Below, piece after piece: positions 23,482 to 34,844 of a DNA stretch of 64,000 bases. A program made the translations under genes and the position numbers. Under the pieces are notes generated by a model that did no database searches, had not been told where the DNA came from, and was given only the letters and a program-made list of their open reading frames with translations. The stretch is from an uncultured Methylophilaceae bacterium (GTDB taxonomy: Bacteria; Pseudomonadota; Gammaproteobacteria; Burkholderiales; Methylophilaceae), in NCBI GenBank assembly GCA_905618945.1, contig CAJQTF010000011.1:1-64000 (forward strand), read 5' to 3'. The first letter of the stretch is position 1. The number at the start of each line of letters is the position of its first letter.

Positions 23482-25935
23482 TTATAGCTTCCTAGGCACC
23501 TGAACTAGCTCATAAACTTGAACTTTATCTCCAACCTCAATATCATTAAAGTTTTTCAAAGCTAAGCCGCATTCTATATTTGCTTTAACTTCTTTAACGT
23601 CATCTTTAAATCTTTTTAATGAATCTAATTCCCCTTCAAATACAATCTCGCTATCTCTTAAAAGTCGGATATTTGAATTTCTTCTTATTACTCCTTCTAA
23701 AACGAAGCACCCAGCAATATTTCCAATTTTAGATGCTTTGTATATTTCTCTAATTTCAACAAGTCCAAGGATATTTTCTTTTTGTTCTGGAGCTAACAAG
23801 CCGCCTAATGCAGCTTTAACTTCATCAACTGCTTCATAAATAATACTATAATTCCTCATATCGACTTCTAAGTTGTTAGCTAATTTTCTCGCCCCACTAT
23901 CAGCTTTAACATTAAAAGCAATAATTACTGCATTAGATGCAGACGCTAAATTTATATCAGACTCATTCACGGCCCCGATTGCCGAATGAATTACATTGAC
24001 CTTTACCTCTTCTGTCGAAAGTTTCTCTAAAGATTCAGCTAAGGCTTCAGCTGAGCCTTGAACATCCGCCTTGATTATTAAAGGTAAAAATCTAACCTCA
24101 GCCTCTGTCATTTGATCAAAAACATTTTCTAATTTTGAAGCTTGTTTTGCTAGTTTTACATCTCTAAATTTACCCTGCCTAAATAAAGCAATTTCGCGTG
24201 CCTTTTTCTCATCACTTAAAACAATAAATTCATCACCAGCTTTTGGGACTTCTGAAAGCCCAATTACCTCAACAGGAATTGATGGTCCAGCCTCTTTTAA
24301 ATCTTTACCAACCTCGTCTAGTATCGCTCTAATCCTTCCAGATGCATTTCCTGCTAATAAACTATCCCCTTTTCTAATAAAGCCTGATTGAACTAATAAA
24401 GTCGTTACTGGGCCTCTTCCTTTATCCAATCTTCCTTCTATAACAATCCCTTTGGCAGGTGTATTAATTGGTGCTTTTAATTCTAATATTTCAGCCTGTA
24501 AAAGAATTGCATCTAATAAATTATCAATTCCTTGACCAGTTTTTGCTGAAACTTCTACAAACATTGAGTCTCCGCCTAGATCTTCTGGAATAACTTCCTG
24601 AGCTAATAATTCATTCTTAACCTTTTCAGAATTAGCTTCAGGTTTATCAACTTTATTGATCGCAATAATTAATGGAACGCCAGCAGCTTTTGAATGATTT
24701 ATTGCTTCAATAGTTTGTGGCATAACTCCGTCATCAGCAGCAACAACTAAAACAACTATATCGGTTGCTTTCGCACCGCGAGCTCGCATTGCTGAAAAAG
24801 CTTCATGCCCAGGTGTATCTAAAAAAGTTGCTACGCCTTTTTCAGTCTCAACATGATATGCACCGATATGTTGAGTAATACCTCCAGCTTCTCCAGATGC
24901 AACACGTGAGGTTCTAATAAAGTCTAATAAAGATGTTTTTCCATGGTCCACGTGTCCCATTACAGTTACTACAGGGGGTCTTGATTCGATTTCCGGCACA
25001 AGGCTCTCATCACTGTCCAGAAGTGACTCAGGATCATTTTCTTTTGCAGCTTGAGGATTATGGCCCATCTCCTCTACTAAAATCATTGCTGTATCTTGAT
25101 CGAGAACTTGGTTTATAGTTACCATCATCCCCATACCCATTAAAGACTTAATAAGCTCAGAAGCTTTAATGGCCATTTTATGTCCCAGATCTCCAACTGA
25201 AATTGTCTCTGGAATCAAAATATCTTTTACAATTGGCTCACTGGGAGCAACAAAATTTAGTTCTTGATCTGCCTCCACATTCCTATTTTTATTTCTTGGC
25301 TGTCTCCATCCAGAATTATTATTTCCGGAGCGATTTTTTATTGGTCTTTTCTTTATAGTTCTGTCAACCCAATCTTTTTTTGTAGCTTTTTTATCTTTTA
25401 CAACTTTTACATCTGCTTTTGCTGCTGGTCGATGTAAAGTTCCCTCTTGCGGCACCTCATTTTTCTTTTCTGCCGAATCTTTCTTTTTTTGTATATCTGC
25501 TGCTTGTGCATCAGCTAATGCAGCATGTCTTTTTGCCTCTTGATCTCTTATATTCTTCTGGTTATCATCAACAACTTCTGCAGGCTTTATTATTTCATTT
25601 TCAACAAGCGCTTCGGTATTTTTCTCTTTGGTTTGCTCAGGTTTAACAATAGTTCTTTTTTTCCTAACCTCTACTTGAATTGTTCTTGCTCTCCCTTCAC
25701 TATCTGTTTTCCTTATTTGTGTATTTTGTTTTCTTGTTAGTGTAATTTTAGACTTTGGACGAAGAGATGCACCATGCTCAGCCCTAAGATATGCTAATAA
25801 AGCAGATTTATCTTCTTCCTTAAGCTCATCTGAAGCGTTCGACTTATCTACCCCAGAACTTTTTAATTGCTCAAGTAATAAATTTATCGGCAAGCCTAAT
25901 TCGCTAGCAAACTCTTCTACGTTAGATTTTCCCAT
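23482..25935 (-). CDS. infB: Translation initiation factor IF-2
   Basis: An 817-residue IF-2, which brings fMet-tRNA to the 30S subunit. N-terminal IF2_N modules ([19 protein letters not shown]) lead into a long charged Lys/Glu-rich linker (about residues 70-250). The G domain has [24 protein letters not shown] and INKVDKP, followed by domains II-IV ending in the fMet-tRNA-binding C2 domain. Shorter than the E. coli alpha form (890 residues) because of a reduced linker, in keeping with a small genome. It follows nusA by 18 bp. Confidence 0.98.
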   Translation of the reverse strand: MGKSNVEEFASELGLPINLLLEQLKSSGVDKSNASDELKEEDKSALLAYLRAEHGASLRPKSKITLTRKQNTQIRKTDSEGRARTIQVEVRKKRTIVKPEQTKEKNTEALVENEIIKPAEVVDDNQKNIRDQEAKRHAALADAQAADIQKKKDSAEKKNEVPQEGTLHRPAAKADVKVVKDKKATKKDWVDRTIKKRPIKNRSGNNNSGWRQPRNKNRNVEADQELNFVAPSEPIVKDILIPETISVGDLGHKMAIKASELIKSLMGMGMMVTINQVLDQDTAMILVEEMGHNPQAAKENDPESLLDSDESLVPEIESRPPVVTVMGHVDHGKTSLLDFIRTSRVASGEAGGITQHIGAYHVETEKGVATFLDTPGHEAFSAMRARGAKATDIVVLVVAADDGVMPQTIEAINHSKAAGVPLIIAINKVDKPEANSEKVKNELLAQEVIPEDLGGDSMFVEVSAKTGQGIDNLLDAILLQAEILELKAPINTPAKGIVIEGRLDKGRGPVTTLLVQSGFIRKGDSLLAGNASGRIRAILDEVGKDLKEAGPSIPVEVIGLSEVPKAGDEFIVLSDEKKAREIALFRQGKFRDVKLAKQASKLENVFDQMTEAEVRFLPLIIKADVQGSAEALAESLEKLSTEEVKVNVIHSAIGAVNESDINLASASNAVIIAFNVKADSGARKLANNLEVDMRNYSIIYEAVDEVKAALGGLLAPEQKENILGLVEIREIYKASKIGNIAGCFVLEGVIRRNSNIRLLRDSEIVFEGELDSLKRFKDDVKEVKANIECGLALKNFNDIEVGDKVQVYELVQVPRKL

Positions 25936-25953
25936 TAATGCTCCACAAATTAT

Positions 25954-27420
25954 TTAAACGAACCATGGTGCGCGTGCTGTCATTATTAATGTTTTGGCTT
26001 TTTCTTCATCCATCTTAACTAATTCAATTAATTCATCTACAGCTAATTCTGCCAAGTTCTCCATAGTTATTATTTCCTTTGAAGCCAAAAGTTTGGCTGT
26101 ATCAGAGTCCATACCATCCATGCCTAAAAGATCAGCTGCAGGCTCAGATATTTTTTCTTCTGTTGCAATAGCTGCTGTAAGAATTACTGCACTTGCCCTA
26201 GACCTTAATTCATTAACAGTTTCTTCATCAAAAGCCTCAATTTGTGCCATTTCTTCAATTGGAACATATGCTATTTCTTCCAAAGAAGAAAAGCCTTCCT
26301 TAACAAGAATGTCTGCAACGTCTTCATCAACATCAAGTTTTTCTATAAATAATTGACTTGAAGACGTATATTCTTCTTTCGTTTTTTGATCGGATTGCTC
26401 TTCAGTAAGTATATTTAATTCCCAGCCTGTTAATTCGGATGCAAGTCTGATATTTTGTCCATTTCTTCCGATTGCTTGCGCCAATTGATCTTCTGCTACA
26501 ACCAAATCCATACTATGCTTATCTTCATCCACAACAATACTTGATACTTCTGCAGGGGCCATTGCATTAATAACAAATTGAGCTGGCTCTATCGACCACA
26601 ATACAATATCAACTCTTTCTCCTGCTAATTCACTAGTTACAGCTTGCACTCTCGAACCTCTCATTCCAACACATGTACCAACTGGATCGAGTCTTTGGTC
26701 ATTTGCCTTAACAGCAATTTTTGATCTTAACCCCGGGTCTCTAGCTGCAGCCATAATTTCAAGTAGGCCCTCTTCTATTTCTGGGACTTCTAACTCAAAC
26801 AATCGAATTAAAAATTCTGGAGCTATTCTGGATAGAATTAACTGAGGCCCCCTAGCAGTTTCATCAACCTTCATTAAAATTGCCCGTACGCGATCATTTA
26901 TTCTTAAATTTTCTTTTGGTATCATTTGGTCGCGAGGTAAAATCGCATCTAGCCTGCCAATTTCAATAACACCGTTACCTCTTTCCATTCTTCTAATTTG
27001 GCCAGATATTAACTTTTCGTCTTGCTCTAAAAAATCTTTAAGAATTTGTTCGCGCTCAGCTTCTCTAACTTTTTGCAAAATAACTTGTTTTGCAGCTTGG
27101 GCCCCTATTCTCCCAAATGCTTCAGAGGGAATTAATTCTTTAATAAGGTCGTTATTAGCCTTTCCTTTAGATTTTTCATCCTCAATGGAAAGCTCAGCCT
27201 CTGGATTTTCAATCTCCTCTTCAGGCAATATTGTCCAACATCTAAAGGTCTGGTATTCCCCGGTTTCTTGATCAATCTCTACTCGAATATCTACCCCAAC
27301 ATCCTGCTTCTTCTTTGTAGCAGATGCCAAAGCTAACTCCACTGCTATAAAAATTACTTCTCTAGCCACATTTTTTTCATGCGCGAGAGCATCTACTAAC
27401 AACAATATTTCACGACTCAT
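25954..27420 (-). CDS. nusA: Transcription termination/antitermination factor NusA
   Basis: A 488-residue NusA: an N-terminal RNA-polymerase-binding domain, an S1 domain, two KH domains (LDPVGTCVGMRGSRVQAVTS and the ELTGWELNIL end) and two C-terminal acidic helical repeats (LDVDEDVADILVKEGFSSLE and ELAVDELIELVKMDEEKA). This full proteobacterial form can bind lambda-N-like factors and the alpha CTD. It lies between rimP (27 bp) and infB (18 bp) in the conserved operon. Confidence 0.98.
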   Translation of the reverse strand: MSREILLLVDALAHEKNVAREVIFIAVELALASATKKKQDVGVDIRVEIDQETGEYQTFRCWTILPEEEIENPEAELSIEDEKSKGKANNDLIKELIPSEAFGRIGAQAAKQVILQKVREAEREQILKDFLEQDEKLISGQIRRMERGNGVIEIGRLDAILPRDQMIPKENLRINDRVRAILMKVDETARGPQLILSRIAPEFLIRLFELEVPEIEEGLLEIMAAARDPGLRSKIAVKANDQRLDPVGTCVGMRGSRVQAVTSELAGERVDIVLWSIEPAQFVINAMAPAEVSSIVVDEDKHSMDLVVAEDQLAQAIGRNGQNIRLASELTGWELNILTEEQSDQKTKEEYTSSSQLFIEKLDVDEDVADILVKEGFSSLEEIAYVPIEEMAQIEAFDEETVNELRSRASAVILTAAIATEEKISEPAADLLGMDGMDSDTAKLLASKEIITMENLAELAVDELIELVKMDEEKAKTLIMTARAPWFV

Positions 27421-27446
27421 TTAATATTCTCCGGTCATACGTTTAA

Positions 27447-27884
27447 CTAAAAATCTGGATCTAAGCGGGCCTTCTCAATATTATCTAATCCAATTTTAAC
27501 TAAAGCATTGTTGAATTCTATTAAAATTAAATCTTTCTCTATGCCTTGCAGAATCCCCGCAAAATTTCTTCTTTCTTCAATAGGTGTCCGAGTTTTTACC
27601 TTAATCTTTTCACCTTTAAATCTTTCAAAGTCTTTAAGCTTTTTAAGCACTCTGTTTGTTCCTGGGGATGAAACCTCCAATCTATCGAAACTTATATCTT
27701 CTTCTACCGTTAAAATAAGCTTAAGTTGATTAGTTACGCCAACACAATCTTCAATGGTTATTGAGTTCGGTTTATCTATAAATATTCTCAGTAATTCCCC
27801 TCTATTAATTATTTCGAGATCGACTAATTCATAACCCAACTTGGAAACATTTTTTTCAATTAACGCTTCAAGATCAATAGCCAA
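27447..27884 (-). CDS. rimP: Ribosome maturation factor RimP
   Basis: A 145-residue RimP (formerly YhbC), a 30S maturation factor. Recognised from LGYELVDLEIINRGELLRIFID, ITIEDCVGVTNQL and LEVSSPGTNRVLKKLKDFERF. It is the first gene of the minus-strand operon running through to pnp. The preceding spacer holds a terminator belonging to tyrS. Confidence 0.96.
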   Translation of the reverse strand: MAIDLEALIEKNVSKLGYELVDLEIINRGELLRIFIDKPNSITIEDCVGVTNQLKLILTVEEDISFDRLEVSSPGTNRVLKKLKDFERFKGEKIKVKTRTPIEERRNFAGILQGIEKDLILIEFNNALVKIGLDNIEKARLDPDF

Positions 27885-27920
27885 TTTATAATTCCTTATT
27901 TAAAATAAAGGTCCCAACAA

Positions 27921-27940
27921 CAAAAAAGGGCCATAGGCCC
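27921..27940 (-). terminator. Rho-independent terminator downstream of tyrS
   Basis: On the minus strand GGGCC-TAT-GGCCC followed by a run of six T. It isolates tyrS from the rimP operon 40 bp further on. Confidence 0.85.
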
Positions 27941-27998
27941 ATTAATAATTGCGGATTATATCAATAAATTCAATAAATTGAAAGAATAAGTTGCCTCT

Positions 27999-29192
27999 CT
28001 AAGTGTTAATTTTTGCAAATTTTCTTTTACCAACCTGAATTGTAAAACTTTTGCCTTTAACGGCAATAAATTTTGAGTCTGATATTTTTTCTCCATTAAT
28101 TTTAATTCCTCCACCTTTGATCAATCTAATGGCTTCTGAGGTACTTGACACCAGATTTATTTGTTTAAGTAATTGAGGAATATTTACGCCACCAGGCTCA
28201 GCAACTGATAATGAGTGCTCTTCAATATTTTCAGGAATATTGCCTTTAGCCCTTAAGTTAAAGTTTTTTTCAGCCTCATTAGATGCATTTTCATCATAAA
28301 GACGGCTTACAATCTCTTTTGCAAATTCAACCTTAATATTTTTTGGATTTTCTCCTTCGTCAACCCTCTTTCTCCAAGATTTTATTTGATCCAATGAGTT
28401 TAAAGATAATAAATCGATATATCTCCACATTAAGTCATCAGATAAAGATAATAACTTTGCAAACACTATTTCAGGCGGCTCATTAATGCCAATATAATTT
28501 TTTGATGATTTGGACATCTTTTGAACGCCATCTAAACCCTCAAGAAGAGGCATAGTTATGATGCATTGAGGATTTTGACCGAAATGCTTTTGTAATTCTC
28601 TTCCCATTAATAAATTAAATTTCTGGTCAGTACCACCAATCTCTATATCAGATTTCAATGCAACCGAATCGTAACCTTGAAGCAATGGATACAAAAACTC
28701 ATGAATCGAAATTGGTTGATTAGCTTTATATCTTTTTGCAAAATCGTCTCTTTCTAACATTCTTGCAACAGTATGAGTTGAAGCAAGCTTAACAATGCCT
28801 GAAGCTCCCAAATCATTAAGCCATTTTGAATTAAAAACAATTTTTGTCTTAGATTTATCTAATATTTTAAAAACTTGCTCTGAATACGTTTCCGCATTTT
28901 CTTTAACATCCTCCTCAGACAATGGTGGTCGTGTTACATTTTTACCAGTTGGGTCGCCTATCATTCCTGTAAAATCCCCAATCAAAAAATATACTTCGTG
29001 GCCTAAATTCTGTAATTGCCTTAATTTGTTTAGCAAGACGGCATGTCCCAAATGAAGATCTGGCGCAGTTGGATCAAACCCTGCTTTAATCTTAAGAGGT
29101 AGGTTTTTTTTCAGTTTTTCAAGCAACTCGGATTCAAGTAAGATTTCATCAGAGCCTCTTTTAATTATTTCTAACTGTTCTTTTATATCCAC
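27999..29192 (-). CDS. tyrS: Tyrosine--tRNA ligase
   Basis: A 397-residue class I synthetase. The HIGH motif is HLGH (47-50) after FDPTAPD; the KMSKS motif appears as [12 protein letters not shown]; a C-terminal S4-like domain ([18 protein letters not shown]) binds tRNA. The length and the HLGH/KMSKS form place it in the TyrRZ-type subgroup. Divergent from anmK with a 117-bp AT-rich intergenic region; this pairing of tyrS with anmK is common in proteobacteria. Confidence 0.97.
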   Translation of the reverse strand: MDIKEQLEIIKRGSDEILLESELLEKLKKNLPLKIKAGFDPTAPDLHLGHAVLLNKLRQLQNLGHEVYFLIGDFTGMIGDPTGKNVTRPPLSEEDVKENAETYSEQVFKILDKSKTKIVFNSKWLNDLGASGIVKLASTHTVARMLERDDFAKRYKANQPISIHEFLYPLLQGYDSVALKSDIEIGGTDQKFNLLMGRELQKHFGQNPQCIITMPLLEGLDGVQKMSKSSKNYIGINEPPEIVFAKLLSLSDDLMWRYIDLLSLNSLDQIKSWRKRVDEGENPKNIKVEFAKEIVSRLYDENASNEAEKNFNLRAKGNIPENIEEHSLSVAEPGGVNIPQLLKQINLVSSTSEAIRLIKGGGIKINGEKISDSKFIAVKGKSFTIQVGKRKFAKINT

Positions 29193-29309
29193 TATTTCAT
29201 CTCACAATTTAATTTAATTCAATTCTATCGTAATTATAGACTTAAAATAATTAGACTTTTATTATTTCAAATACTTGAATTAAAAAATAAATAGCTCACA
29301 ATTAAAATT

Positions 29310-30404
29310 ATGAAAAATTTATCCCTATTTTTTGGTGTCATGTCTGGAACAAGTTTGGATGGAATTGATATTGTTTTAATTAATCAGATTAACAAAAGTA
29401 TAAAAATAATCGATTTTATCCACATGCCCTATAATATAAAAATAAAGCAAGACTTCCTTGAACTTCATTCAGGCCAGAATTCTGACCTTGAACATTCAAT
29501 TCAGCTATCTCTTTCTCACGCAAAAATTACAGCAAAAGGTATCAATAAGATACTTAAAAAAAATAAACTCAATTCTAAAGATGTTAAATGTATTGGTTAC
29601 CATGGACAAACAATTCGACATTATCCCGAACGCGGTTACTCTATTCAACTAGGTAATCCAAATCTGTTAGCTGAACTAACTGACATTACCGTTGTTTCTG
29701 ATTTTAGAAATAGAGATATTGTTGCTGGTGGGCAAGGAGCTCCTCTTGTTCCAGCTTTTCATAATGAATTCTTTTTTAAAAAAAATAAAAATAGAGTGAT
29801 TATAAATATTGGAGGGATAAGTAATATTACCTACCTACCAATTAACAAAAATATAATTGGTTTTGACTGTGGTCCTGGAAACATTTTATTAGACCATTGG
29901 ATCAAACTTCAACATAATAAAAATTTTGATAATTTAGGGAGATGGGCAAAATCAGGAAAAATAATTGAAGACTTACTACTTAACTTCCAAAAAGATTCAT
30001 TCTTTAAAAAACAACCTCCAAAAAGTACTGGTAGAGAGTTATTTAATATCGATTGGCTTAATAAATTTAATATTAAAAATTACCCTATTGAAGATATTCA
30101 AAGAACTCTCTTAGAATTAACCGTGGTGACAATTAATGAGTCAATTAAAAAGTTTTGCTCTAGTGTAGACGAGATATATATTTGCGGTGGTGGTAGTAAA
30201 AATAAATTTCTAATCGAGAGACTTGAAAGAATTACTGGAGTAACTATTAATACTACTGACAAACTCAATATCCCCACCCAACAAGTAGAGGCTATTGCAT
30301 TTGCTTGGCTTGCAAAAAAATGTATTCGAAAAGAATCTAATAACTCACCTACTATTACTGGGTCTTCGGGCCCTAGAATTCTCGGCGCAATCCATTACTC
30401 CTAA
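29310..30404 (+). CDS. anmK: Anhydro-N-acetylmuramic acid kinase
   Basis: A 364-residue ASKHA-fold kinase that cleaves and phosphorylates 1,6-anhydro-MurNAc during peptidoglycan recycling. Motifs: GVMSGTSLDGIDIVL near the start, GYHGQTIRHYP, DFRNRDIVAGGQGAPLVPAFH, INIGGISNITYL and the terminal VEAIAFAWLA. Its product normally goes to MurQ, which is not in this window. A TATAAT box for gltA lies 18 bp after its stop. Confidence 0.95.
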   Translation: MKNLSLFFGVMSGTSLDGIDIVLINQINKSIKIIDFIHMPYNIKIKQDFLELHSGQNSDLEHSIQLSLSHAKITAKGINKILKKNKLNSKDVKCIGYHGQTIRHYPERGYSIQLGNPNLLAELTDITVVSDFRNRDIVAGGQGAPLVPAFHNEFFFKKNKNRVIINIGGISNITYLPINKNIIGFDCGPGNILLDHWIKLQHNKNFDNLGRWAKSGKIIEDLLLNFQKDSFFKKQPPKSTGRELFNIDWLNKFNIKNYPIEDIQRTLLELTVVTINESIKKFCSSVDEIYICGGGSKNKFLIERLERITGVTINTTDKLNIPTQQVEAIAFAWLAKKCIRKESNNSPTITGSSGPRILGAIHYS

Positions 30405-30421
30405 AAACTCTTTAGGTTAGG

Positions 30422-30427
30422 TATAAT
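30422..30427 (+). promoter_or_regulatory. -10 element of gltA
   Basis: Perfect TATAAT within GGTATAATACGC, 40 bp before the gltA start codon. A -35 box is not obvious upstream. Confidence 0.5.
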
Positions 30428-30466
30428 ACGCAAACTTAATTAATACTTTAATTATATATAAAACGT

Positions 30467-31747
30467 ATGGCTAAATTAAAAGCAAAATTAATAATTCATG
30501 ACAAAGAAATTGATCTTCCAATTATGGAGGGATCAATGGGGTATCCTGCAGTTGATATTAGCTCGTTACATGCAAATGCAGTTAAAACATTTGACCCTGG
30601 ATTTTCATCTACAGCAGAATGCTCATCAGCGATAACCTTCGTAGATGGGGGGAAGGGTGAGTTACTTCATAGAGGCCACCCAATCGAACAATTAGCTGAA
30701 AAATGTGAATATTTAGACATCGCTTTTTTACTTTTTAACGGTGAATTACCGAATTCACGAGAAAAAACAAGTTATGTGAATTCAATTAAAGAACACAGCT
30801 TACCCCATGATCAGTTGAATAATATATTTCGAGGGTTTAGGCGAGATGCTCACCCTATGGCGGTTATGGTTGGGGTAGTGGGTTCAATGTCTGCATTCTA
30901 TTTTGATGAAACTATGAAAGTTGATAATCAAAATCATAGAAGATTATCTGCTCAAAGGCTAATTGCCAAAGTTCCAACAATTGCTGCGTGGAGTTATGCC
31001 TATAGTCAGGGGCGCCCTTTTGTTTACCCCAAAGATGAGCTTAGTTATTCTGAAAATTTTCTTAACATGATGTTTTCTACCCCCAATACTAAATACTTAC
31101 AAAATCCAATTATTTCCAAAGCATTTGAAAAAATTCTTATTTTACATGCTGACCATGAACAAAATGCATCAACTTCTACTGTCAGACTGGTTGGGTCATC
31201 AGGAGCAAATCCTTTTGCTTGTATTGCAGCTGGAATTGCATCTCTATGGGGACCGGCCCATGGTGGAGCAAATGAAGCAACCCTAAAAATGCTTAGTGAA
31301 ATTAGAAATGAGGGACGGATTAATGAATATATTAAAAGAGCTAAAGATAAAACAGATTCATTTCGCCTGATGGGCTTTGGCCATCGTATCTATAAGAATA
31401 AAGATCCGAGAGCTATTATTATGAAAGCCACATGTCATGAAGTATTAGACGAGCTAGGCCTTAGAAATGACCCTATATTTAAATTGGCACTCAAATTAGA
31501 GCAAATTGCTCTTGAGGATGAATATTTTGTTAAGAAAAAATTATATCCGAACGTTGATTTTTACTCTGGTATTGTAATGAGAGCATTAGGAATTCCAAAT
31601 TCTATGTTTACAGCAGTATTTGCCTTAGCTAGGACAGCTGGTTGGGTTGCTCATTGGAATGAGATGATACTCAATGAAGATTCAAAGATAGGAAGACCAA
31701 GACAAATTTACACAGGAAAGCTTAGGAGAGACGTTCCTAATCTTTAA
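30467..31747 (+). CDS. gltA: Citrate synthase (type II)
   Basis: A 426-residue hexameric-type citrate synthase, the entry enzyme of the TCA cycle. The catalytic segments are [45 protein letters not shown] (the active-site His) and [14 protein letters not shown] (the active-site Asp), plus the C-terminal GRPRQIYTG. It has its own -10 box and ends in a stop codon overlapping that of the convergent erpA (shared TTAA). Confidence 0.98.
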   Translation: MAKLKAKLIIHDKEIDLPIMEGSMGYPAVDISSLHANAVKTFDPGFSSTAECSSAITFVDGGKGELLHRGHPIEQLAEKCEYLDIAFLLFNGELPNSREKTSYVNSIKEHSLPHDQLNNIFRGFRRDAHPMAVMVGVVGSMSAFYFDETMKVDNQNHRRLSAQRLIAKVPTIAAWSYAYSQGRPFVYPKDELSYSENFLNMMFSTPNTKYLQNPIISKAFEKILILHADHEQNASTSTVRLVGSSGANPFACIAAGIASLWGPAHGGANEATLKMLSEIRNEGRINEYIKRAKDKTDSFRLMGFGHRIYKNKDPRAIIMKATCHEVLDELGLRNDPIFKLALKLEQIALEDEYFVKKKLYPNVDFYSGIVMRALGIPNSMFTAVFALARTAGWVAHWNEMILNEDSKIGRPRQIYTGKLRRDVPNL

Positions 31748-32094
31748 GCAGAAAAAGAAGACCCACAACCACAAGTAGTTGTCGCATTAGGGTTCTTAAT
31801 TACAAACTGAGACCCTTGAACATTATCTTGATAGTCAATTTCGGCTCCATTTAAATACTGCAAGCTCATTGGGTCTATTAACAAAGTTACTGAATCCTTT
31901 ACAACTTGCGTGTCATCTTCATTAATCGCTTCCTCAAATGTAAACCCATACTGAAAACCAGAACATCCGCCACCGCTTACAAATACTCTTAATTTAAGAT
32001 CAGGGGATCCTTCCTCTTCAATTAATGCTTTAACTTTACTTACTGCATTATCTGTAAAGTTAACTGGCGTTGGTATTGTCATTTCAGATGTCAT
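31744..32094 (-). CDS. erpA: Iron-sulfur cluster insertion protein ErpA
   Basis: A 116-residue A-type Fe-S carrier. The three cluster-ligating cysteines are C44 ([12 protein letters not shown]), C108 and C110 (TTCGCGSSF). A-type carriers deliver [4Fe-4S] to apoproteins such as IspG/IspH. The assignment to ErpA over IscA rests on length, the terminal SFSA and the typical neighbourhood beside bactofilin in betaproteobacteria. Its ATG overlaps the bactofilin stop by 4 bp. Confidence 0.92.
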   Translation of the reverse strand: MTSEMTIPTPVNFTDNAVSKVKALIEEEGSPDLKLRVFVSGGGCSGFQYGFTFEEAINEDDTQVVKDSVTLLIDPMSLQYLNGAEIDYQDNVQGSQFVIKNPNATTTCGCGSSFSA

Positions 32095-32516
32095 TTATTC
32101 TCTCCGATTATCTTATCTTTTTTAAATGGTAACTTTTTTTGTACTTTATTCGTTTGAGCTTTAATTATCTGCTTCAACTCTCCATTTACTTTTGCCCCTG
32201 CATGTATCTCTATTTCATTGTACTCTATGTTTCCTTTAATAATAGAAGTAGGTTGCAATTCTAAATAATCATAGCATGTAACATTTCCTATGACCTCACC
32301 TGCAATAATAGCTGTTTCAACTATAACACTTCCTTTTATTCTGCTATATTCCCCCATAATAAGTGTTCCACCAGAGTCCTCTACAACTGTTAAGTCGCCA
32401 TAAATTTTGCCGTCTAATCTTATTCCGCCAGAGTATGAATAATTTCCTTTGATAACATTGTCTTTATCTATCAAAGTGTCTATAGACCCTAATTTCTTTT
32501 TTTTCTTAAAGATCAT
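32091..32516 (-). CDS. Bactofilin (polymer-forming cytoskeletal protein)
   Basis: A 141-residue bactofilin. The beta-helical DUF583 core spans about residues 14-115, with the characteristic ladder of short hydrophobic strands ([57 protein letters not shown]). Flanks are short, basic and disordered. Bactofilins polymerise without nucleotide and scaffold cell-shape or envelope processes. It overlaps erpA by 4 bp and lies 3 bp from a membrane-anchored coiled-coil gene, a likely functional partner. Confidence 0.92.
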   Translation of the reverse strand: MIFKKKKKLGSIDTLIDKDNVIKGNYSYSGGIRLDGKIYGDLTVVEDSGGTLIMGEYSRIKGSVIVETAIIAGEVIGNVTCYDYLELQPTSIIKGNIEYNEIEIHAGAKVNGELKQIIKAQTNKVQKKLPFKKDKIIGENK

Positions 32517-32519
32517 AAA

Positions 32520-32879
32520 TTATTTTCTTTTCCCCACAACTTTCTCATAAAATAAAATACTTTCTTTTAAGTTAGTATTTTCTTCTTTTGCCTCTTTCAA
32601 GCCTTTGGAAATTTTTTCATAAGATATTTGAGACATTTGCAATTCCAACTTTAATTCAAGGAGTTCTTTTTCTTGCTTAGCATTATATTGTTGCAATTCA
32701 TCTATTTTAAGTAAAAAATTAATGGATTTCCCACCATCAACATAATAATATGTACAAGCAAACCCAATAGAAACAAAAAAAACACAAGCCAATAGATAAT
32801 TAGGCCAAACACTTCCTGTCCTTATTCTAGCTGTATTTCTAGTTAATTTGTAATTTCTTTTTTTTGATATATTTTGCAT
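32520..32879 (-). CDS. Membrane-anchored coiled-coil protein (DUF6776-like)
   Basis: A 119-residue protein: a basic cytoplasmic N terminus (residues 1-28), one transmembrane helix (LLACVFFVSIGFACTYYYV), and then a coiled coil (about 55-115) rich in Lys/Glu/Leu. This matches the small protein usually found between argC and bactofilin in betaproteobacteria (DUF6776, from memory). Topology and position suggest an envelope-side anchor for the bactofilin scaffold, which is inference. Spacing is 3 bp on each side. Confidence 0.72.
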   Translation of the reverse strand: MQNISKKRNYKLTRNTARIRTGSVWPNYLLACVFFVSIGFACTYYYVDGGKSINFLLKIDELQQYNAKQEKELLELKLELQMSQISYEKISKGLKEAKEENTNLKESILFYEKVVGKRK

Positions 32880-32882
32880 TTT

Positions 32883-33923
32883 TTAAGGTACTAAAGGAAT
32901 TAAGTGAATTCCGAGAGTTTCCTCCCAACCCATCATAATATTCATATTTTGAACTGCCTGACCCGCTGCTCCCTTCATCAAATTATCTATAACAGACAAA
33001 ATTACCAATTGCTTAGTATCAGGCACTTTGAAAAATGATATTCTGCACATATTAGAAGATCTTACAGATTTAATTTCGGGGCATGAATTTGCTTCCATAA
33101 CATCGACGAATGGCTCTTTTTCATAAAATTTATTAAAAATAACTGACGCATCAAAATCTTTAATGCAGTTAACGTATATTGTAGCGTGAATACCTCTGAC
33201 TATAGGCAAAAGATGAGGCACAAACAAAAGTTTAGCTTTCCCCAACGATGAATTCAGGCTTAAATTTTCTTCGATTTCTGGTTGATGCCTATGCCCCTGC
33301 AAAGAGTAAGCTTTAAAATTTTCACTAGCCTCTGACATCAAAAAATCAGCTTTATTTTTTTTACCAGCCCCACTAATTCCTGACTTTGCATCAGCTATTA
33401 TTGACAATGGATCTATTAAGCCCTCTTTTAATAATGGAATTAAAGCCAATTGAATTGCTGTGGGATAACATCCTGGGTTAGCTATAAGCTGGGCATTCTT
33501 AATTTTTTCCCTATTTACTTCTGGAAGTCCATAAACAGCTTTTGGTAAAATATCAGGGCATTTATGTGGCATTTCATACCATTTCTCCCATTCTTTTATA
33601 TTTTTAATCCTAAAATCTGCTGCTAAATCAATAACTTTAATTCCATTATTTAATAAATCTTTGGCATATTCCATTGCAACCCCGTTAGGGGTTGCAAAAA
33701 ACACTAAATTTGATTCTTTTAAATCAATCTCGTCGGGACTTGTAAACCTATGATTTAATACCCCTCTTAAGGAGGGATAAACTTCATAGACATGCCTACC
33801 CGCATCATTTCTAGAGGTAATATGGTGTATATCAACATTAGGATGTAGCGATAGTATCCTTAATAATTCAATACCGGTATAGCCGGAACCACCTACAATA
33901 CTTACTTTTATTTTTTCATCCAT
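32883..33923 (-). CDS. argC: N-acetyl-gamma-glutamyl-phosphate reductase
   Basis: A 346-residue NADPH-dependent enzyme of arginine synthesis, type 1. N-terminal VSIVGGSGYTGIELLRIL binds the nucleotide; the catalytic cysteine is in LIANPGCYPTAIQLAL; GHRHQPEIEENL and VPHLLPIVRGIHATI are family-typical. It is preceded by the rpsI terminator and followed at 3 bp by the coiled-coil gene. The other arginine gene in the window is argH at 46 kb. Confidence 0.97.
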   Translation of the reverse strand: MDEKIKVSIVGGSGYTGIELLRILSLHPNVDIHHITSRNDAGRHVYEVYPSLRGVLNHRFTSPDEIDLKESNLVFFATPNGVAMEYAKDLLNNGIKVIDLAADFRIKNIKEWEKWYEMPHKCPDILPKAVYGLPEVNREKIKNAQLIANPGCYPTAIQLALIPLLKEGLIDPLSIIADAKSGISGAGKKNKADFLMSEASENFKAYSLQGHRHQPEIEENLSLNSSLGKAKLLFVPHLLPIVRGIHATIYVNCIKDFDASVIFNKFYEKEPFVDVMEANSCPEIKSVRSSNMCRISFFKVPDTKQLVILSVIDNLMKGAAGQAVQNMNIMMGWEETLGIHLIPLVP

Positions 33924-33962
33924 AACTTCAACTATTCTACATTGTTAATTATTAATCTAGTT

Positions 33963-33993
33963 TAAAAAAAAAGCCGCTATAAGCGGCTTTTTC
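33963..33993. terminator. Terminator after rpsI
   Basis: AAGCCGCT (33971-33978), loop ATA, AGCGGCTT (33982-33989), flanked by an A-run and a T-run. On the minus strand it ends the rplM-rpsI transcript; its symmetry would work in both directions. Confidence 0.9.
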
Positions 33994-34006
33994 TAGTTCA
34001 AAAAAT

Positions 34007-34399
34007 TTATCGTTTTGAAAACTGTTTCGCGCGCCTTGCTTTTCTTAACCCAACTTTTTTACGCTCAACTTCACGGGCATCACGTGTTACGTATCCTGCT
34101 TTAGATAGCTCAGGCTTAAGTTCAATATCATAATCCATTAAAGCTCTTGTAATTCCATGTCTTACAGCACCAGCTTGTCCGGATTCACCGCCACCAATAA
34201 CATTAACTTTAATATCAAATGTTGCAGTATTATTAGTCAATTCCAATGGCTGCTTCATGATCATTTGAGAAGTGAATCTTGAAAAATATTCGGCCATAGG
34301 CTTATTGTTAATCACAATATTTCCTTTACCAGGCTGAATAAATACTCTCGCTATAGAGCTTTTTCTTCTTCCTGTACCGTAATAATATTTACCTATCAT
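34007..34399 (-). CDS. rpsI: 30S ribosomal protein S9
   Basis: A 130-residue S9. [19 protein letters not shown] at the start, [20 protein letters not shown] in the middle, and the conserved basic tail ending [11 protein letters not shown] that reaches the P-site tRNA. Co-transcribed with rplM (16-bp gap) as in nearly all bacteria. Confidence 0.98.
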   Translation of the reverse strand: MIGKYYYGTGRRKSSIARVFIQPGKGNIVINNKPMAEYFSRFTSQMIMKQPLELTNNTATFDIKVNVIGGGESGQAGAVRHGITRALMDYDIELKPELSKAGYVTRDAREVERKKVGLRKARRAKQFSKR

Positions 34400-34415
34400 T
34401 AAATATATCCTGTAA

Positions 34416-34844
34416 TTATAAAGTTATTGGTAATGGCTGTTGAGCCGAATGATTATGATTGCTTCCAGCAAAAACCTTCATCTTCTTTACCATAGCATAC
34501 CCTAAAGGACCTTTAGGTAACATGCCTTTGACTGCTTTTTCTAAAGCTCTGCCTGGAAATTTTTCTTGCATCTTTTTAAAATTTGTTGAATAAAGGCCAC
34601 CAGGAAAGCCAGAATGTCTGTGGTAAATTTTACCATCTGCCTTATTTCCAGTAACTTTTAACTTCTCTGCATTAATGACAACAATATAATCTCCAGTATC
34701 AACGTGAGGGGTATAAATAGCCTTGTGCTTCCCTCTTAACCTATGAGCAATTGCACTTGCAAGTCTCCCTAGAGTTGCATCAGTAGCATCTACTAATAGC
34801 CAGTCTCTTTTAACTTCGTGTGATTTAGCTGAAAATGTTTTCAT
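34416..34844 (-). CDS. rplM: 50S ribosomal protein L13
   Basis: A 142-residue L13. Family segments [39 protein letters not shown] and [21 protein letters not shown] are all present at the expected positions. First gene of the rplM-rpsI operon. The leader (34845-34940) is AT-rich with no striking structure. Confidence 0.98.
   Translation of the reverse strand: MKTFSAKSHEVKRDWLLVDATDATLGRLASAIAHRLRGKHKAIYTPHVDTGDYIVVINAEKLKVTGNKADGKIYHRHSGFPGGLYSTNFKKMQEKFPGRALEKAVKGMLPKGPLGYAMVKKMKVFAGSNHNHSAQQPLPITL

Noticed and set aside
25994-26356. 120-aa plus-strand ORF inside nusA
   Set aside because: Serine-rich complement of the acidic NusA C terminus; no ribosome-binding site or family signal.
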